A stretch of DNA of 56,781 bases from Salinicola aestuarinus. Lineage in GTDB: Bacteria; Pseudomonadota; Gammaproteobacteria; Pseudomonadales; Halomonadaceae. Location: NCBI RefSeq assembly GCF_003206645.1, contig NZ_PZJP01000004.1, forward strand, positions 1-56,781, in the 5' to 3' direction. The notes beneath the pieces are model-generated. The model saw only the letters and a program-made list of their open reading frames with translations. It was not told the DNA's origin and did not search any database. Below, piece after piece: positions 42,916 to 52,318 of the stretch (positions within the stretch are counted from its first letter, which is position 1; each line of letters begins with the position of its first letter). Both the position numbers and the translations under genes were made by a program.

Positions 42916-43872
42916 TCAGCCAAGGCGAGATTCGATCGCGGCCATCAGTTCGCCAGCGATGTCGGTGCCGCGCTGATCGTCGATCTCGCGAACGCAGGTC
43001 GGGCTGGTGACGTTGATCTCGGTGATGAAGTCGCCGATCACGTCGAGCCCCACGAACATCAGCCCCTTCTCGCGGATCATCGGCTTGACCTGCTCGACCA
43101 GCCAGTAGTCACGGTCGGTGAGCTCGCGAGAGACGCCGCGGCCGCCAGCGGCGAGATTGCCCCGGGTTTCGCCGGCGCTGGGGATACGGGCCAGCCCGAA
43201 CGGGATCGGTTCACCGTCGATCAGCAGAATGCGAGTGTCGCCGGCCTGAATCTCGGGAAGATAGCGCTGGGCCATGATCTGACGCTGCCCGCGCTCAGTG
43301 AGCTGTTCGATCACCGACCCCAGATTGCGGCCGTCCGGGCCGATGTGGAAGATGCCGCTGCCGCCCATGCCGTCGAGCGGCTTGAAGATGGTATCGCCGT
43401 GCTCGGCCTGAAACGCCCGCAGTACGTCGGCGTTGCACGACACCACCGTGGGCGGAATGCAGTGAGCGAACTGCTGGGCGAAGAGCTTCTCGTTGCACGT
43501 GAGCAGCGCCTGGGTGGGATTGACCACCAGCGTGCCTTCGCGCTCGGCGAAGCCGAGCAGGTGCACCGCATTGAGAAAGTGTTCGTCCACCGGCGGGTCC
43601 TGGCGCATCAGGATCACGTCGAGCTCACTCAGCGGCATCGCCTCGCGCTCGCCGAGGTCATGCCAGTGGCTGGCCTCCTTGTACACGTCGAGCGCGCGCA
43701 CGCTGCCCATGGCACGCCCCTCGTAGAGGTAGAGATCCGACGGCTCCAGATAGTAGAGCGTCCAGCCCTTCGCCTTCGCCGCCCACAAAAGCGCCAGCGT
43801 GGTGTCCTTCTTGTAAGCGACGTCGGCGATGGGGTCCATCACTACGCCGAGCTTGATCGCGTTCTGACTCAT
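42916..43872 (-). CDS. gshB: Glutathione synthetase
   Basis: A protein of 318 residues, the usual length. An ATP-grasp enzyme that joins gamma-glutamylcysteine and glycine. The N-terminus reads IKLGVVMDPIADVAYKKDTT, ATP-grasp motifs include IFKPLDGMGGSGIFHIG, and the end has FVGLDVIGDFITEINVTSPTCVREID. The start at 43872 (MSQNAIKLG) is one residue group past the frame opening at 43890. Upstream of yqgE-ruvX on the same strand, the conserved order. Confidence 0.96.
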   Translation of the reverse strand: MSQNAIKLGVVMDPIADVAYKKDTTLALLWAAKAKGWTLYYLEPSDLYLYEGRAMGSVRALDVYKEASHWHDLGEREAMPLSELDVILMRQDPPVDEHFLNAVHLLGFAEREGTLVVNPTQALLTCNEKLFAQQFAHCIPPTVVSCNADVLRAFQAEHGDTIFKPLDGMGGSGIFHIGPDGRNLGSVIEQLTERGQRQIMAQRYLPEIQAGDTRILLIDGEPIPFGLARIPSAGETRGNLAAGGRGVSRELTDRDYWLVEQVKPMIREKGLMFVGLDVIGDFITEINVTSPTCVREIDDQRGTDIAGELMAAIESRLG

Positions 43873-43979
43873 CGGTTCGGTCTTCCCCAAAGCGAGAATA
43901 AATACAGTGGCAGCGAGTATGACGCAGCCGGCGGGCGAGCACCAAGATGGTGCCCGTCATCGCATCGGTCACTCGCCGG

Positions 43980-46133
43980 TTACGCGCCGCCGAGCCGATC
44001 CCACAGGAAGCGCCAGGCCAGTGCGCCGAGGCGGGCTCGCTGGGCGTTGTCCGCCGCGCCGCCGTGGCCGCCTTCGGTGTTCTCGTAGTAGTGCACGTCG
44101 CAGCCCATCGCCTCCATCTTCGCCATCATCTTGCGGGCATGGCCGGGGTGTACGCGGTCGTCCCGTGTCGAGGTGGTGAAGAGCACCGCCGGATACACCG
44201 CGTTATCGCGCAGGTTATGGTAGGGCGAGTAGTCCTTGAGAAAGTGCTCCCAGTCGTCGCTGTCCGGATCGCCGTACTCCGCCATCCACGACGCCCCGGC
44301 GAGCAGCTGGTGATAGCGTTGCATGTCGAGCAGCGGCACTTCGCAGACGGCGGCGGCGAAGTGGTTGGGGTAGCGGGTGATCATGTTGCCCACCAGCAGT
44401 CCGCCGTTGGAACCGCCCTGAATCCCCAGCTGATCGACGCGGGTCACGCCGGTGGCGACCAGCGCCTCGGCGACGGCGGCGAAGTCCTCGAACGCCTTGT
44501 GCCGGTTTTCCCGAAGCGCGGCGCGGTGCCAGCGTGGACCGTATTCGCCGCCGCCCCGAATGTTGGCGACCACGTAGGCGCCGCCCCGGGCGAGCCAGCT
44601 GCGCCCGGCCGAGGCGGCGTAGTGGGGCGTCAACGAGATTTCGAAGCCGCCATAGCCGTAGAGCAGCGTCGGCCGGGTTTCACGTGAAACGTCCGTCTCG
44701 TCGCGGCCGGCGGGCAGCACCAGAAAGTAAGGGATGCGCGTGCCATCGGCGCTGATCGCAAAGCGCTGCTCGACCTGCATGCCATCGGCATCGAAGAACT
44801 GCGGCGCCTGCTTGAGTGGCTGCGGCGACGCATCGCCGGCCAGATCCCACTGCGAGAGAGTGGTCGGCGTGAGGTAGTCGGTGACGGTGACGAACACCTC
44901 GTCGCTCTGGTCGGGGTCGATCGCCTCCAGGCCCACGTCACCGGTCTCGGGCAGCGCGCTCAGGGCCTGACGCGGCCACTCGCCGTGCGCACGCGGCTGG
45001 AGCCGCTCGAAGCGGTGCTTGACGTCCTCGAGCACGTCGAGCACCAGAAAATGGCGCGTCCATTCGAACCCCTCCAGCGAGCGGTGTGCGGTCGGTGTAA
45101 AGAGCACCCGAAAGTCCCGCTCGCCGGCCTTGAAGTCGGCGTAGTCGATGGCCAGCAGCGCCCCGGCGGGATAGTCGGCTTCGTCACTGCCGTCGCTCAC
45201 CCCCTCCGTCCGAGAGAGCCCGTTCCAGCGCTCGCGCAGCAGCACCAGAAGCCACTCGCGGTGAACGTCCACCTCGGCAGAGAGCGGCAGATCGAGCGTG
45301 AGGTGCTGGCCGTCGGCGGTAAGCTCGATCAGACGCTGTTCATAGAAGCCCAGGGCATGGTGGATGAAATCGCGCGCGAAGCCGCGTGTGTCGTCGTGAA
45401 ACGCCACTGCCATCAGATCCGAGGGCGCCGCTTCGAACACCGTCTCGGCCGCCGCGAGCGGCTCGCCGCGCTGCCAGCGTTTGACGATACGCGGGTAGCC
45501 GGAATCGGTCAGCGTGCCGTCACCGAAATCGGAGTAGACGTAGACACGATCCCGCGCGATCCAGCCAACGCCCCCCTTGGCCTCCGGGCGCTCGAAGCCG
45601 CCGGCGACGAAGGTGCCCGTCAGCAGGTCGAACTCCCGGGTGACGTCGGCGTCGGCGCCACCGCGAGAGAGCGCAACCAGCGCCCGCTCCCAGGGCGCGT
45701 CCGGGTCGGCGGGCTCGAGACAGCGCGCCCCGTGCCAGACCCAGTTCTCGCCCTCCTCGGCGTTCAACGCATCGACATCGATCAGCACCTCCCACGCGGG
45801 TCGGGCGTCGGCATACTCGGCCCAGGGAGTGCGCCGCCACAGCCCGCGGGGATGCTCGGCGTCCTGCCAGAAGTTATAGGCATAGCCGCCGCGCTTGACC
45901 GCGAAGGGGATGCGGTCGTCGGCATCGAATATCTCGCGCAGGCCGCTTTCGAGCGTTTGGAAGTCGGCGTCCTTGAAACGGGCGAGCGTCTCCAGATTGC
46001 GGGTTTCGACCCAGGCGAGCGCCGCCTCGCTGTCGACGGCCTCGAGCCAGCGGTAGGCGTCGTCATCGGTGCGAGCCGAGCCGCCGGCTATCGCGTCGGG
46101 AGCCAGCAGGGAACGAGCAGGTAGGCGGCGCAT
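43980..46133 (-). CDS. Prolyl oligopeptidase family serine peptidase (S9A)
   Basis: A protein of 717 residues. An N-terminal seven-blade propeller is followed by an alpha/beta-hydrolase domain with nucleophile S575 in GGSNGGLL and the catalytic His near residue 690 in EGGHGGAAD. No signal peptide is evident, so it is probably cytoplasmic. It cleaves short peptides after proline or, if oligopeptidase-B-like, after basic residues; the sequence favours the prolyl group. The start has GGAG 7 bp upstream. Part of a four-gene segment between gshB and rsmE. Confidence 0.9.
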   Translation of the reverse strand: MRRLPARSLLAPDAIAGGSARTDDDAYRWLEAVDSEAALAWVETRNLETLARFKDADFQTLESGLREIFDADDRIPFAVKRGGYAYNFWQDAEHPRGLWRRTPWAEYADARPAWEVLIDVDALNAEEGENWVWHGARCLEPADPDAPWERALVALSRGGADADVTREFDLLTGTFVAGGFERPEAKGGVGWIARDRVYVYSDFGDGTLTDSGYPRIVKRWQRGEPLAAAETVFEAAPSDLMAVAFHDDTRGFARDFIHHALGFYEQRLIELTADGQHLTLDLPLSAEVDVHREWLLVLLRERWNGLSRTEGVSDGSDEADYPAGALLAIDYADFKAGERDFRVLFTPTAHRSLEGFEWTRHFLVLDVLEDVKHRFERLQPRAHGEWPRQALSALPETGDVGLEAIDPDQSDEVFVTVTDYLTPTTLSQWDLAGDASPQPLKQAPQFFDADGMQVEQRFAISADGTRIPYFLVLPAGRDETDVSRETRPTLLYGYGGFEISLTPHYAASAGRSWLARGGAYVVANIRGGGEYGPRWHRAALRENRHKAFEDFAAVAEALVATGVTRVDQLGIQGGSNGGLLVGNMITRYPNHFAAAVCEVPLLDMQRYHQLLAGASWMAEYGDPDSDDWEHFLKDYSPYHNLRDNAVYPAVLFTTSTRDDRVHPGHARKMMAKMEAMGCDVHYYENTEGGHGGAADNAQRARLGALAWRFLWDRLGGA

Positions 46134-46181
46134 GGCGGTTCTCCAGAAGAAAGTGGCGCAGAGAGGATATCGCGGCGTGGC

Positions 46182-47759
46182 TCAAAAGCGGTCGACGGCG
46201 GCCGCCGCCCACTCGGCCTGCCATTCCGGCGGCAGATCATCGCCGAGTAACTGTCCGGTGGCCAGCCGCGGCCACTCGAAGGCGGTATGCCCCTCGGCAG
46301 GCGCGTAGCTGATGCGATGGCGAATGTGGTCCGGGGTCAGCGCGTCGAAGCGCGACAGCCCCATCGCTCCCACCAGCTCGGCGAAACCGTCGAGCGTCGC
46401 CCTGTGATAGCGCGCAACGCGTTCGGCCTTCTCGGGCACGTCGATGGCGCCGGCGCGCCTGGCATCCTGGGTGGCGACCCCGGTCGGGCAGTGGTTGGTG
46501 TGGCAGCGCCGCGCCTGAATGCAACCCACGGCGAACATGAACGGCCTCGCGGCGTTGCAGAGATCCGCGCCGAGCGCGATCTTGGTCACCATGTCGTAGC
46601 CCAGCGCCACCTTGCCGCTGGCCACCAGCCGAATCTCGTCGCGCAGGCCGGCCCCGCGCAGCGCGCTGTCGACGAACGGCAGCGCCTCGTCGATGAACAC
46701 CCCGAGACTGTCGGAGAACTCCTGCGGGGCGGCGCCGGTGCCCCCCTCGGCGCCATCGATGACGATGAAGTCGACCCGCGTGCCGGTCTCGACCATCGCC
46801 TTGCAGATGCTCAAAAACTCGCGCCGGATCCCCAGTGCCAGCTTGATCCCCACCGGCTTGCCGTCAGAGAGCTCACGAAGCTGGGCGACGAAGGCGAGCA
46901 GCTCCCGCGGGGTGGAGAACTCGGGGTGGGACGCGGGCGAGGCGCAGTCCTCACCCACCGCGATCTGGCGGGTCTCGGCGATCTCTTGATTGACCTTGCT
47001 CCCCGGCAGCAGGCCGCCGTGAGAGGGTTTGGCACCCTGGGAGATCTTGATCTCGATCATCTTGACCTGCTCACGGCGGGCCTTCTCCCGAAACGTGTCG
47101 GCGTCGAAACGGCCATTCTTCTGGCGGCAGCCGAAGTAGGCCGTGCCCAGCTCCCAGATCAGGTCGCCGCCGTGTTTCTCGTGATAGCGGCTGATCGCTC
47201 CCTCGCCGGTGTCGTGCGCGAAGCCGCCCTGTTGCGCGCCGAGATTCATCGCCTCCACCGCGTTGCCGGAGAGCGACCCGAAGCTCATCGCCGAGATGTT
47301 AAGACGCGAGGAGCGATAGGGCCGTGTGCACTGTGACCCGCCAATGGTGATCCAGCGCTCGCTCTCGGGAACCTCCCCCGGCTGGATCGAGTGATAGGAG
47401 AAGTTGTAGCCGGGGGCGCTGACGTCGCGCACGGTGCCGAACGGCGAGGTATCACCGGCGCCGATGGCACGCGCCTGGATGAGATTGCGCTGCTCGCGGG
47501 AGAAGGGCCGCCCGCTGGTCTCGGATTCGAAGAAGTACTGGCGAAGCTCCGGGCGGACGAACTCGAGCAGATAGCGCAGGTGCCCGATGATCGGATAGTT
47601 GTAGAGCACGTTCTGCGTCGAGCTGAGATCGCGCCAGCCGACCACGGCGAGCGGCAGCCACAGCAGCAGTAGCCAGAGCACCGGGTGCCACAGCGCCCCG
47701 AGAACGAGAATCGCCGCCAGGGTGACCGGGGCGGCGATGTAAAAGGTTTGACGATGCAT
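46182..47759 (-). CDS. FMN-binding glutamate synthase family protein
   Basis: A protein of 525 residues. Two N-terminal transmembrane helices (about 10-45) precede a glutamate synthase alpha-like FMN barrel. The motifs IVIDGAEGGTGAAP and LVASGKVALGYD, and a 3Fe-4S cysteine cluster in GCIQARRCHTNHCPTGVA near 410-425, match the family (YerD-type). The glutaminase domain of true GltB is absent, so the reaction is unknown. The ATG at 47759 follows AGGAA. Divergent from an SDR gene. Confidence 0.9.
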   Translation of the reverse strand: MHRQTFYIAAPVTLAAILVLGALWHPVLWLLLLWLPLAVVGWRDLSSTQNVLYNYPIIGHLRYLLEFVRPELRQYFFESETSGRPFSREQRNLIQARAIGAGDTSPFGTVRDVSAPGYNFSYHSIQPGEVPESERWITIGGSQCTRPYRSSRLNISAMSFGSLSGNAVEAMNLGAQQGGFAHDTGEGAISRYHEKHGGDLIWELGTAYFGCRQKNGRFDADTFREKARREQVKMIEIKISQGAKPSHGGLLPGSKVNQEIAETRQIAVGEDCASPASHPEFSTPRELLAFVAQLRELSDGKPVGIKLALGIRREFLSICKAMVETGTRVDFIVIDGAEGGTGAAPQEFSDSLGVFIDEALPFVDSALRGAGLRDEIRLVASGKVALGYDMVTKIALGADLCNAARPFMFAVGCIQARRCHTNHCPTGVATQDARRAGAIDVPEKAERVARYHRATLDGFAELVGAMGLSRFDALTPDHIRHRISYAPAEGHTAFEWPRLATGQLLGDDLPPEWQAEWAAAAVDRF

Positions 47760-47993
47760 GGAAGGGTTCCTGAGCGCGTGAGTCCGCCTCAAGTGTTGGT
47801 CGCGCCGGGGGATAGTTCAAATGTCGTCGCGCTGTCGCGAGACCATCGCGCGGCGCCAAACCAACGTCGTATGTCGCCGACCCCACCGGCATGCAACCTT
47901 GGACGGGGCAAGGATCTCGCTGGCGCCCGTTGCCAAGGCCGCGCCCGTCAGACACCGCCACGCTTCCCCTTTCCCGATCCCTAAGGCGAACCG

Positions 47994-48761
47994 ATGCAGG
48001 ATCTCTTCGATATTCGAGACCGGCTGGCGCTGGTCACCGGCTCGACGCGCGGGCTGGGCCACGCGCTGGCCCACGGCCTCGCCGAGCGCGGGGCGCGGGT
48101 CGTGCTCCACGGGCGCGATCTGGCGACGGTACAGGCTGCCGCCACCGAGCTCGGCGAACGAACCGGCGCCACGGTGAGCGCGGTGGCGTTCGATGTCACC
48201 GACAGCCAGGCCGTCGCCACGGCACTCGAGGCGCTCGTCGAGCGCCACGGCGTACCGGATATTCTGGTCAACAATGCGGGGCTGCAGAAGCGGGCGCCCT
48301 TCACCGAGTTCGACCCGGGGGAATGGGACGCGGTCATCGCCACCAATCTCTCCAGCGCGTTCTACGTGGCGCGAGCCCTGACGCCGAAGATGGCCGCGCG
48401 CGGCAGCGGCAAGATCGTCAATCTCGGCTCGGTGCAGTCGCGGCTGGCGCGAGAGACGATCGCCCCCTATGCAGCCTCCAAGGGAGGAGTGGCGATGCTG
48501 ACCCAGGGCATGGCGGCGGATCTGGCCCGCTACAACATCCAGGTGAACTGCCTCTCGCCGGGGTACTTCCAGACCGACATGAACCGCGCGCTGTGGCAGG
48601 ACGAATCGTTCGACGCCTGGATCGAACAGCGGACGCCGGCGGCACGCTGGGGGCAGGTCGAGGAGCTGGTCGGCACGCTGATCTACCTCTGCTCGTCGGC
48701 CTCCAACTTCGTGTCGGGGCAGAACATTCTGGTCGACGGCGGCATGACCTCGGTGGTGTGA
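47994..48761 (+). CDS. Short-chain dehydrogenase, gluconate 5-dehydrogenase-like
   Basis: A protein of 255 residues. Cofactor motif TGSTRGLG (15-22), NNAG, Ser in GSVQSRLAR and YAASK. The overall sequence (LFDIRDRLALVTGSTRGLG, CLSPGYFQTDM) is close to gluconate 5-dehydrogenase (IdnO/Ga5DH), which interconverts 5-keto-gluconate and gluconate. No gluconate genes are adjacent, so the substrate is provisional. AAGGCGA precedes the ATG. Confidence 0.85.
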   Translation: MQDLFDIRDRLALVTGSTRGLGHALAHGLAERGARVVLHGRDLATVQAAATELGERTGATVSAVAFDVTDSQAVATALEALVERHGVPDILVNNAGLQKRAPFTEFDPGEWDAVIATNLSSAFYVARALTPKMAARGSGKIVNLGSVQSRLARETIAPYAASKGGVAMLTQGMAADLARYNIQVNCLSPGYFQTDMNRALWQDESFDAWIEQRTPAARWGQVEELVGTLIYLCSSASNFVSGQNILVDGGMTSVV

Positions 48762-48910
48762 CGCCCGGCTCCTGCCGGTCCTGCCGCCTAAATCACAGAT
48801 AGTTCAGGCTTATCGAGACGCTTAATGCAGGCAATGGTTGGACCGCTAATCATTTCCTAGACTGGGTGCCACTTGCCGATACCGGCAGCCATTCCAGACA
48901 GGAGTTCTCG

Positions 48911-50044
48911 ATGGCATCGCTTTTCGAACCGTTCGACCTCAACGGCACGCGACTCGACAATCGCATCGTCATGGCGCCGATGACCCGCTCGCGCGCGCCC
49001 GACGATATCCCCACCGAGATGGGCGCGCTCTACTACCGCCAGCGCGCCTCCGCCGGCTTGATCATCTCCGAGGGCACGCCGATTTCGCGTCAGGGCCAGG
49101 GCTACCTCTACAACCCGGGCATCTTCGGTCCGGATCAGATCGCCGGGTGGGCCAAGGCCGCCAAGGCGGTGCACGAGCGCGGCGGCATCTTCTTCGCCCA
49201 GATCTGGCACGTGGGGCGCGTCTCGCACACCTCGATCCAGGTCGCCGGTGACAAGCCGGTCGGCCCGAGTGAACAGCAGGGCGGCATGGCGTTCGGCTAC
49301 AACGAGGATGGCATCGCCGACATGCTCTCGGCGAGCCAGCCGCGCCGGCTGGAGACCCAGGAGATCCGCGAGATCGTGCGTGACTTCGGTCAGGCGGCGG
49401 TCAATTCGCGGGAAGCGGGTTTCGACGGCGTCGAGGTGCACGGCGCCAACGGCTATCTGTTCGAACAGTTCCTCAACCCCCACGTCAACGACCGCAACGA
49501 TGCCTACGGTGGCTCGCGGGAAAATCGCTGCCGGCTGCTGCTGGAAGCGGTCGACGAGGCGAGCAAGCTGATCGGCGCCCACCGCGTCGGCGTGCGGCTG
49601 TCGCCCTTCGGCACCCTGTTCGACATGCCGGAGTACGACGACAACGGAGAGACCTATCTCTACCTGGCGCGTGAATTCAACAAGCGCGGCCTCGCCTACG
49701 TCCACCTGCACGATCAGGGCGGTCAGGGCATGCCGCCGATGCCGCGGGAGTACCTGCGTCAGTTCCGAGACGTCTACCAGGGCAATCTGCTGCTGGCCGG
49801 TAATCTGGATCAGGCCGAGGCGCAGAAGCTCGTCGACGAGGGCACCATTGACCTGCCGGTATTCGGGCGCCTCTACACTTCCAACCCGGATCTGGTCGAG
49901 CGGATGAAGAACGACTGGCCGCTGGCGGACTTCGACCCGACCACCTTCTACGGCGGCGACGCTCGCGGTTACGTCGATTTCCCCACCTACCCGGAGGAGC
50001 AGGCCCGTATCGCCCGCGAGAAGGCGATCGCCGAGAAGTCCTGA
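48911..50044 (+). CDS. Alkene reductase, Old Yellow Enzyme family (NemA-like)
   Basis: An FMN-dependent TIM-barrel enzyme of 377 residues. Early motif PMTRSRA, the substrate-binding His pair region QIWHVGRVSH, the catalytic-loop motif HGANGYLFEQFLNPHVNDRNDAYGGSRENR, and the C-terminal FMN phosphate site GRLYTSNPDLVERM. It reduces activated alkenes, maleimides and nitro compounds with NADPH. The ATG at 48911 has AGGAG at 7 bp; the frame opens at 48866. 149 bp after the SDR on the same strand. Confidence 0.93.
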   Translation: MASLFEPFDLNGTRLDNRIVMAPMTRSRAPDDIPTEMGALYYRQRASAGLIISEGTPISRQGQGYLYNPGIFGPDQIAGWAKAAKAVHERGGIFFAQIWHVGRVSHTSIQVAGDKPVGPSEQQGGMAFGYNEDGIADMLSASQPRRLETQEIREIVRDFGQAAVNSREAGFDGVEVHGANGYLFEQFLNPHVNDRNDAYGGSRENRCRLLLEAVDEASKLIGAHRVGVRLSPFGTLFDMPEYDDNGETYLYLAREFNKRGLAYVHLHDQGGQGMPPMPREYLRQFRDVYQGNLLLAGNLDQAEAQKLVDEGTIDLPVFGRLYTSNPDLVERMKNDWPLADFDPTTFYGGDARGYVDFPTYPEEQARIAREKAIAEKS

Positions 50045-50066
50045 CGCCAACGCCCTGTCCGACACA

Positions 50067-50099
50067 CGAACGCCCCGGCCATCATGGCCGGGGCGTTCG
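50067..50099. terminator. 14-bp perfect hairpin between convergent OYE and rsmE genes
   Basis: CGAACGCCCCGGCC (50067-50080), loop ATCAT, GGCCGGGGCGTTCG (50086-50099). Very stable, located 23 bp after the OYE stop and 60 bp past the rsmE stop. There is no U-tract, so it may act as a bidirectional RNA 3'-end stabiliser. Confidence 0.75.
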
Positions 50100-50159
50100 C
50101 GTTGTCAGGCAGTGATCGGGCTGAGCGCCTCGCGGACTGGCGATCCGCTCACGACACGA

Positions 50160-50885
50160 CTAGAGGTCGCCGAAGTGATGCTGCAGGAGCGTCAGCGCCA
50201 CCACCGGCGCCGTCTCGGTGCGCAGAACACGTGGGCCGAGGGTGAGTGGCAGAAACCCCCCGGCGCGGGCCTGATCGACCTCCACCGCACTCAGTCCGCC
50301 CTCCGGGCCGATCAGCAGCGCGGCGCTGTCGACCTGCCCTTGCTCCCGCCAGCGCGCGTCCGTGGCGGGGTGCAGCACCAGTCGCAGCGTCTCCTTGCGC
50401 GCGGCCAGCCAGCTCGAGAGCGTCTGCGGCGAGTGCACCGGCGGCACCGTGGCGCGACCGCACTGCTCGCAGGCGCTCGTCGCCACGCCCTGCCAGTGGG
50501 CCAGCTTCTTCGCCTCGCGCTCGCCCTTGAGCCGCACGTCGCCGTGCTCGACATAGAGCGGGGTGATCGCGGCCACCCCGAGTTCCACCGCCTTCTGAAT
50601 CGCGTAGTCCATGCGATCGCCCTTGGAAATCGCCTGCCCCAGATGGACAGCCAGCGGTGACTCACCGGCGCCCACCGTGACCGTCTCGATCCGGGCCACT
50701 ACCCGCTTGCGCCCGACCTCGACCAGCGTCGCCGTCGCCTCGAGACCCGCGCCGTCGAACAGCGACAGCACCGCTCCCGCCTTGAGCCGGAGCACGGCAG
50801 CGACGTGGCGCGCCGCGCCGTCGGGGAGAACGACGTCGCCGCCGACCTCAAGGCCGGCGGCGACGTGGATACGGGGGTTCGCCAT
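50160..50885 (-). CDS. rsmE: 16S rRNA (uracil-1498-N3)-methyltransferase
   Basis: A SPOUT-class methyltransferase of 241 residues. An N-terminal PUA-like domain is followed by the trefoil-knot motifs [32 protein letters not shown] and [13 protein letters not shown]. It methylates U1498 of 16S rRNA after 30S assembly. The start at 50885 follows GGAG; the frame opens at 51047. In E. coli rsmE is directly next to gshB; here they are on the same strand but 6.3 kb apart. Confidence 0.94.
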   Translation of the reverse strand: MANPRIHVAAGLEVGGDVVLPDGAARHVAAVLRLKAGAVLSLFDGAGLEATATLVEVGRKRVVARIETVTVGAGESPLAVHLGQAISKGDRMDYAIQKAVELGVAAITPLYVEHGDVRLKGEREAKKLAHWQGVATSACEQCGRATVPPVHSPQTLSSWLAARKETLRLVLHPATDARWREQGQVDSAALLIGPEGGLSAVEVDQARAGGFLPLTLGPRVLRTETAPVVALTLLQHHFGDL

Positions 50886-50923
50886 CGCGAAGGCTCCGTG
50901 ATCGATGGGGCGGTGTCGCCGGG

Positions 50924-51418
50924 TTATTCCGCGGCTTCGCTCGCCTGGGCGGCGCGCTGCTTGCGCTGGGCATACATCGCTTCGAAGTTGACCGGCGCCA
51001 GCATCAGCGGCGGGAAGCTGCCGCGACCGACGAGGCTGTCGATGCACTCACGCGCGTAGGGAAAGAGCACGTTGGGGCAGAAGGCACCCAGGGTGTGGTC
51101 GAGCTGATCGCCGACGATGCCGGAGATACGGAACAGACCCGCCTGCTCCACCTCGGCGAGAAACGCCGTGGTGTCGTCTTCGTTGTTGGAGACCTGGGCG
51201 GTCACCTTCACTACGACTTCGTAGAGGTCGTTGCCGATCGCTTCGCTGGTGGTATCGAGATCGAGACCGACCTTCGGCTTGAACGGCTGCTGGAAGACGC
51301 TCGGGGCGTTGGGCGACTCGAAGGAGATGTCCTTGACGTAGACACGCTGCAGCGAAAACTGAAGCTGCGGCTTCTGGGTGTCCTGCTGCGCGTTGGCTTG
51401 ATTGTTCTCTTCCGCCAT
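50924..51418 (-). CDS. secB: Protein-export chaperone SecB
   Basis: A protein of 164 residues. Family core: [19 protein letters not shown] near 22-40, AGLFRISGI, and [39 protein letters not shown]. SecB tetramers keep preproteins unfolded and hand them to SecA. Next to yibN, but grxC, which normally lies between them, is missing. The start at 51418 begins [12 protein letters not shown]. Confidence 0.96.
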   Translation of the reverse strand: MAEENNQANAQQDTQKPQLQFSLQRVYVKDISFESPNAPSVFQQPFKPKVGLDLDTTSEAIGNDLYEVVVKVTAQVSNNEDDTTAFLAEVEQAGLFRISGIVGDQLDHTLGAFCPNVLFPYARECIDSLVGRGSFPPLMLAPVNFEAMYAQRKQRAAQASEAAE

Positions 51419-51502
51419 GTTGCGTTTCCTCTGCGTGCTGAGCATTGCCTGCCGAGCGCGGCGTCGCGCCGGCGTTTGCGAATCCGAGGGGTGCTGCGGG
51501 GG

Positions 51503-51925
51503 CTAGCGCTTGACCACCGGCAGGTTGTCGGCCTGCCACTGCGCCATGCCGCCCTTGAGCTTGTAGACGCGGGAGAAGCCGGCCTGGGTAAGCTCGGTCA
51601 CGGCGGCGCCGGCGTTCTGGCCCTGCTTGCAGACCACGATCACCGGGCTCTCCTTGTGCTTCTCGAGCTGGGGCAGACGCTCCTTCAAGCGCGACTGCGG
51701 CACGTTCTTGGCGCCGGCGATGTGGCCCGCCTTGAATTCCGCGCTCTCGCGAATGTCGAGCAAGAGGCCGTCCTCGCGATTGATCAGCGTAGTGGCTTCG
51801 GTGGTGGAGACACCGGCGCTACCGCCGCGCTTGGCCTCGAAGGCCAGCCACGCCAGCAGCACGAGCAGAAAGGCGCTGACCAGCAGCGGGTGATTCTCGA
51901 TGAATTCGAACAACTGATCGATCAT
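51503..51925 (-). CDS. yibN: Membrane-anchored rhodanese-like protein (YibN)
   Basis: A protein of 140 residues. One N-terminal transmembrane helix (about 12-28) is followed by a single rhodanese domain with active-site Cys in [10 protein letters not shown]. It probably handles persulfide sulfur at the inner membrane; E. coli YibN has been linked to membrane-protein insertion. Same strand as secB, as in the conserved gammaproteobacterial order. Confidence 0.9.
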   Translation of the reverse strand: MIDQLFEFIENHPLLVSAFLLVLLAWLAFEAKRGGSAGVSTTEATTLINREDGLLLDIRESAEFKAGHIAGAKNVPQSRLKERLPQLEKHKESPVIVVCKQGQNAGAAVTELTQAGFSRVYKLKGGMAQWQADNLPVVKR

Positions 51926-52318
51926 GGATCTGCCGATACTCCCGTTTTGAATCGGGCCAAGGGGTTCTGGGTCGGTGGCCGAAGGGCCTCATGCGCCGAC
52001 ACTCGACACGGCGCTTCGACACCGCTGCGTCACGCGGGTTTCTGGGCTGCTCGGCGCTTGCCGGGTCAGTCTCGCAGGGCCTGTCTTCCCTGGCGTCGGA
52101 AACCACGCACCGCTGTAAAACGGGGTCCGTTTTCGGGCGCGGGCCATTATACACAAGGCACGCCGCGAAACGAGGCACGCCGGCTGACCCGACCCGGCGG
52201 TTACGCTATTCTCTCGGGAGGTGGCTCGCCCGCACCGACCGCTTTCGGCGAGCGCAGGCCAACGGCCACGCGCACCGCCCCTCGCTCTTTCGTTCATCCG
52301 ACTTCACCGAGGCTTGTC
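51926..52318. other. Divergent intergenic region between yibN and gpmI
   Basis: A 393-bp gap. A perfect -10 TATAAT lies on the minus strand at 52151-52146, reading towards yibN-secB; the matching -35 is poor. A short dyad AAAACGG-GGT-CCGTTTT occurs at 52117-52133. Minus-strand frames across the region are Arg/Pro-rich and look non-coding. Confidence 0.45.
52146..52151 (-). promoter_or_regulatory. Consensus -10 TATAAT for yibN-secB
   Basis: TATAAT read on the minus strand 220 bp before yibN. No good -35 at 16-18 bp, so promoter strength is uncertain. Confidence 0.4.
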
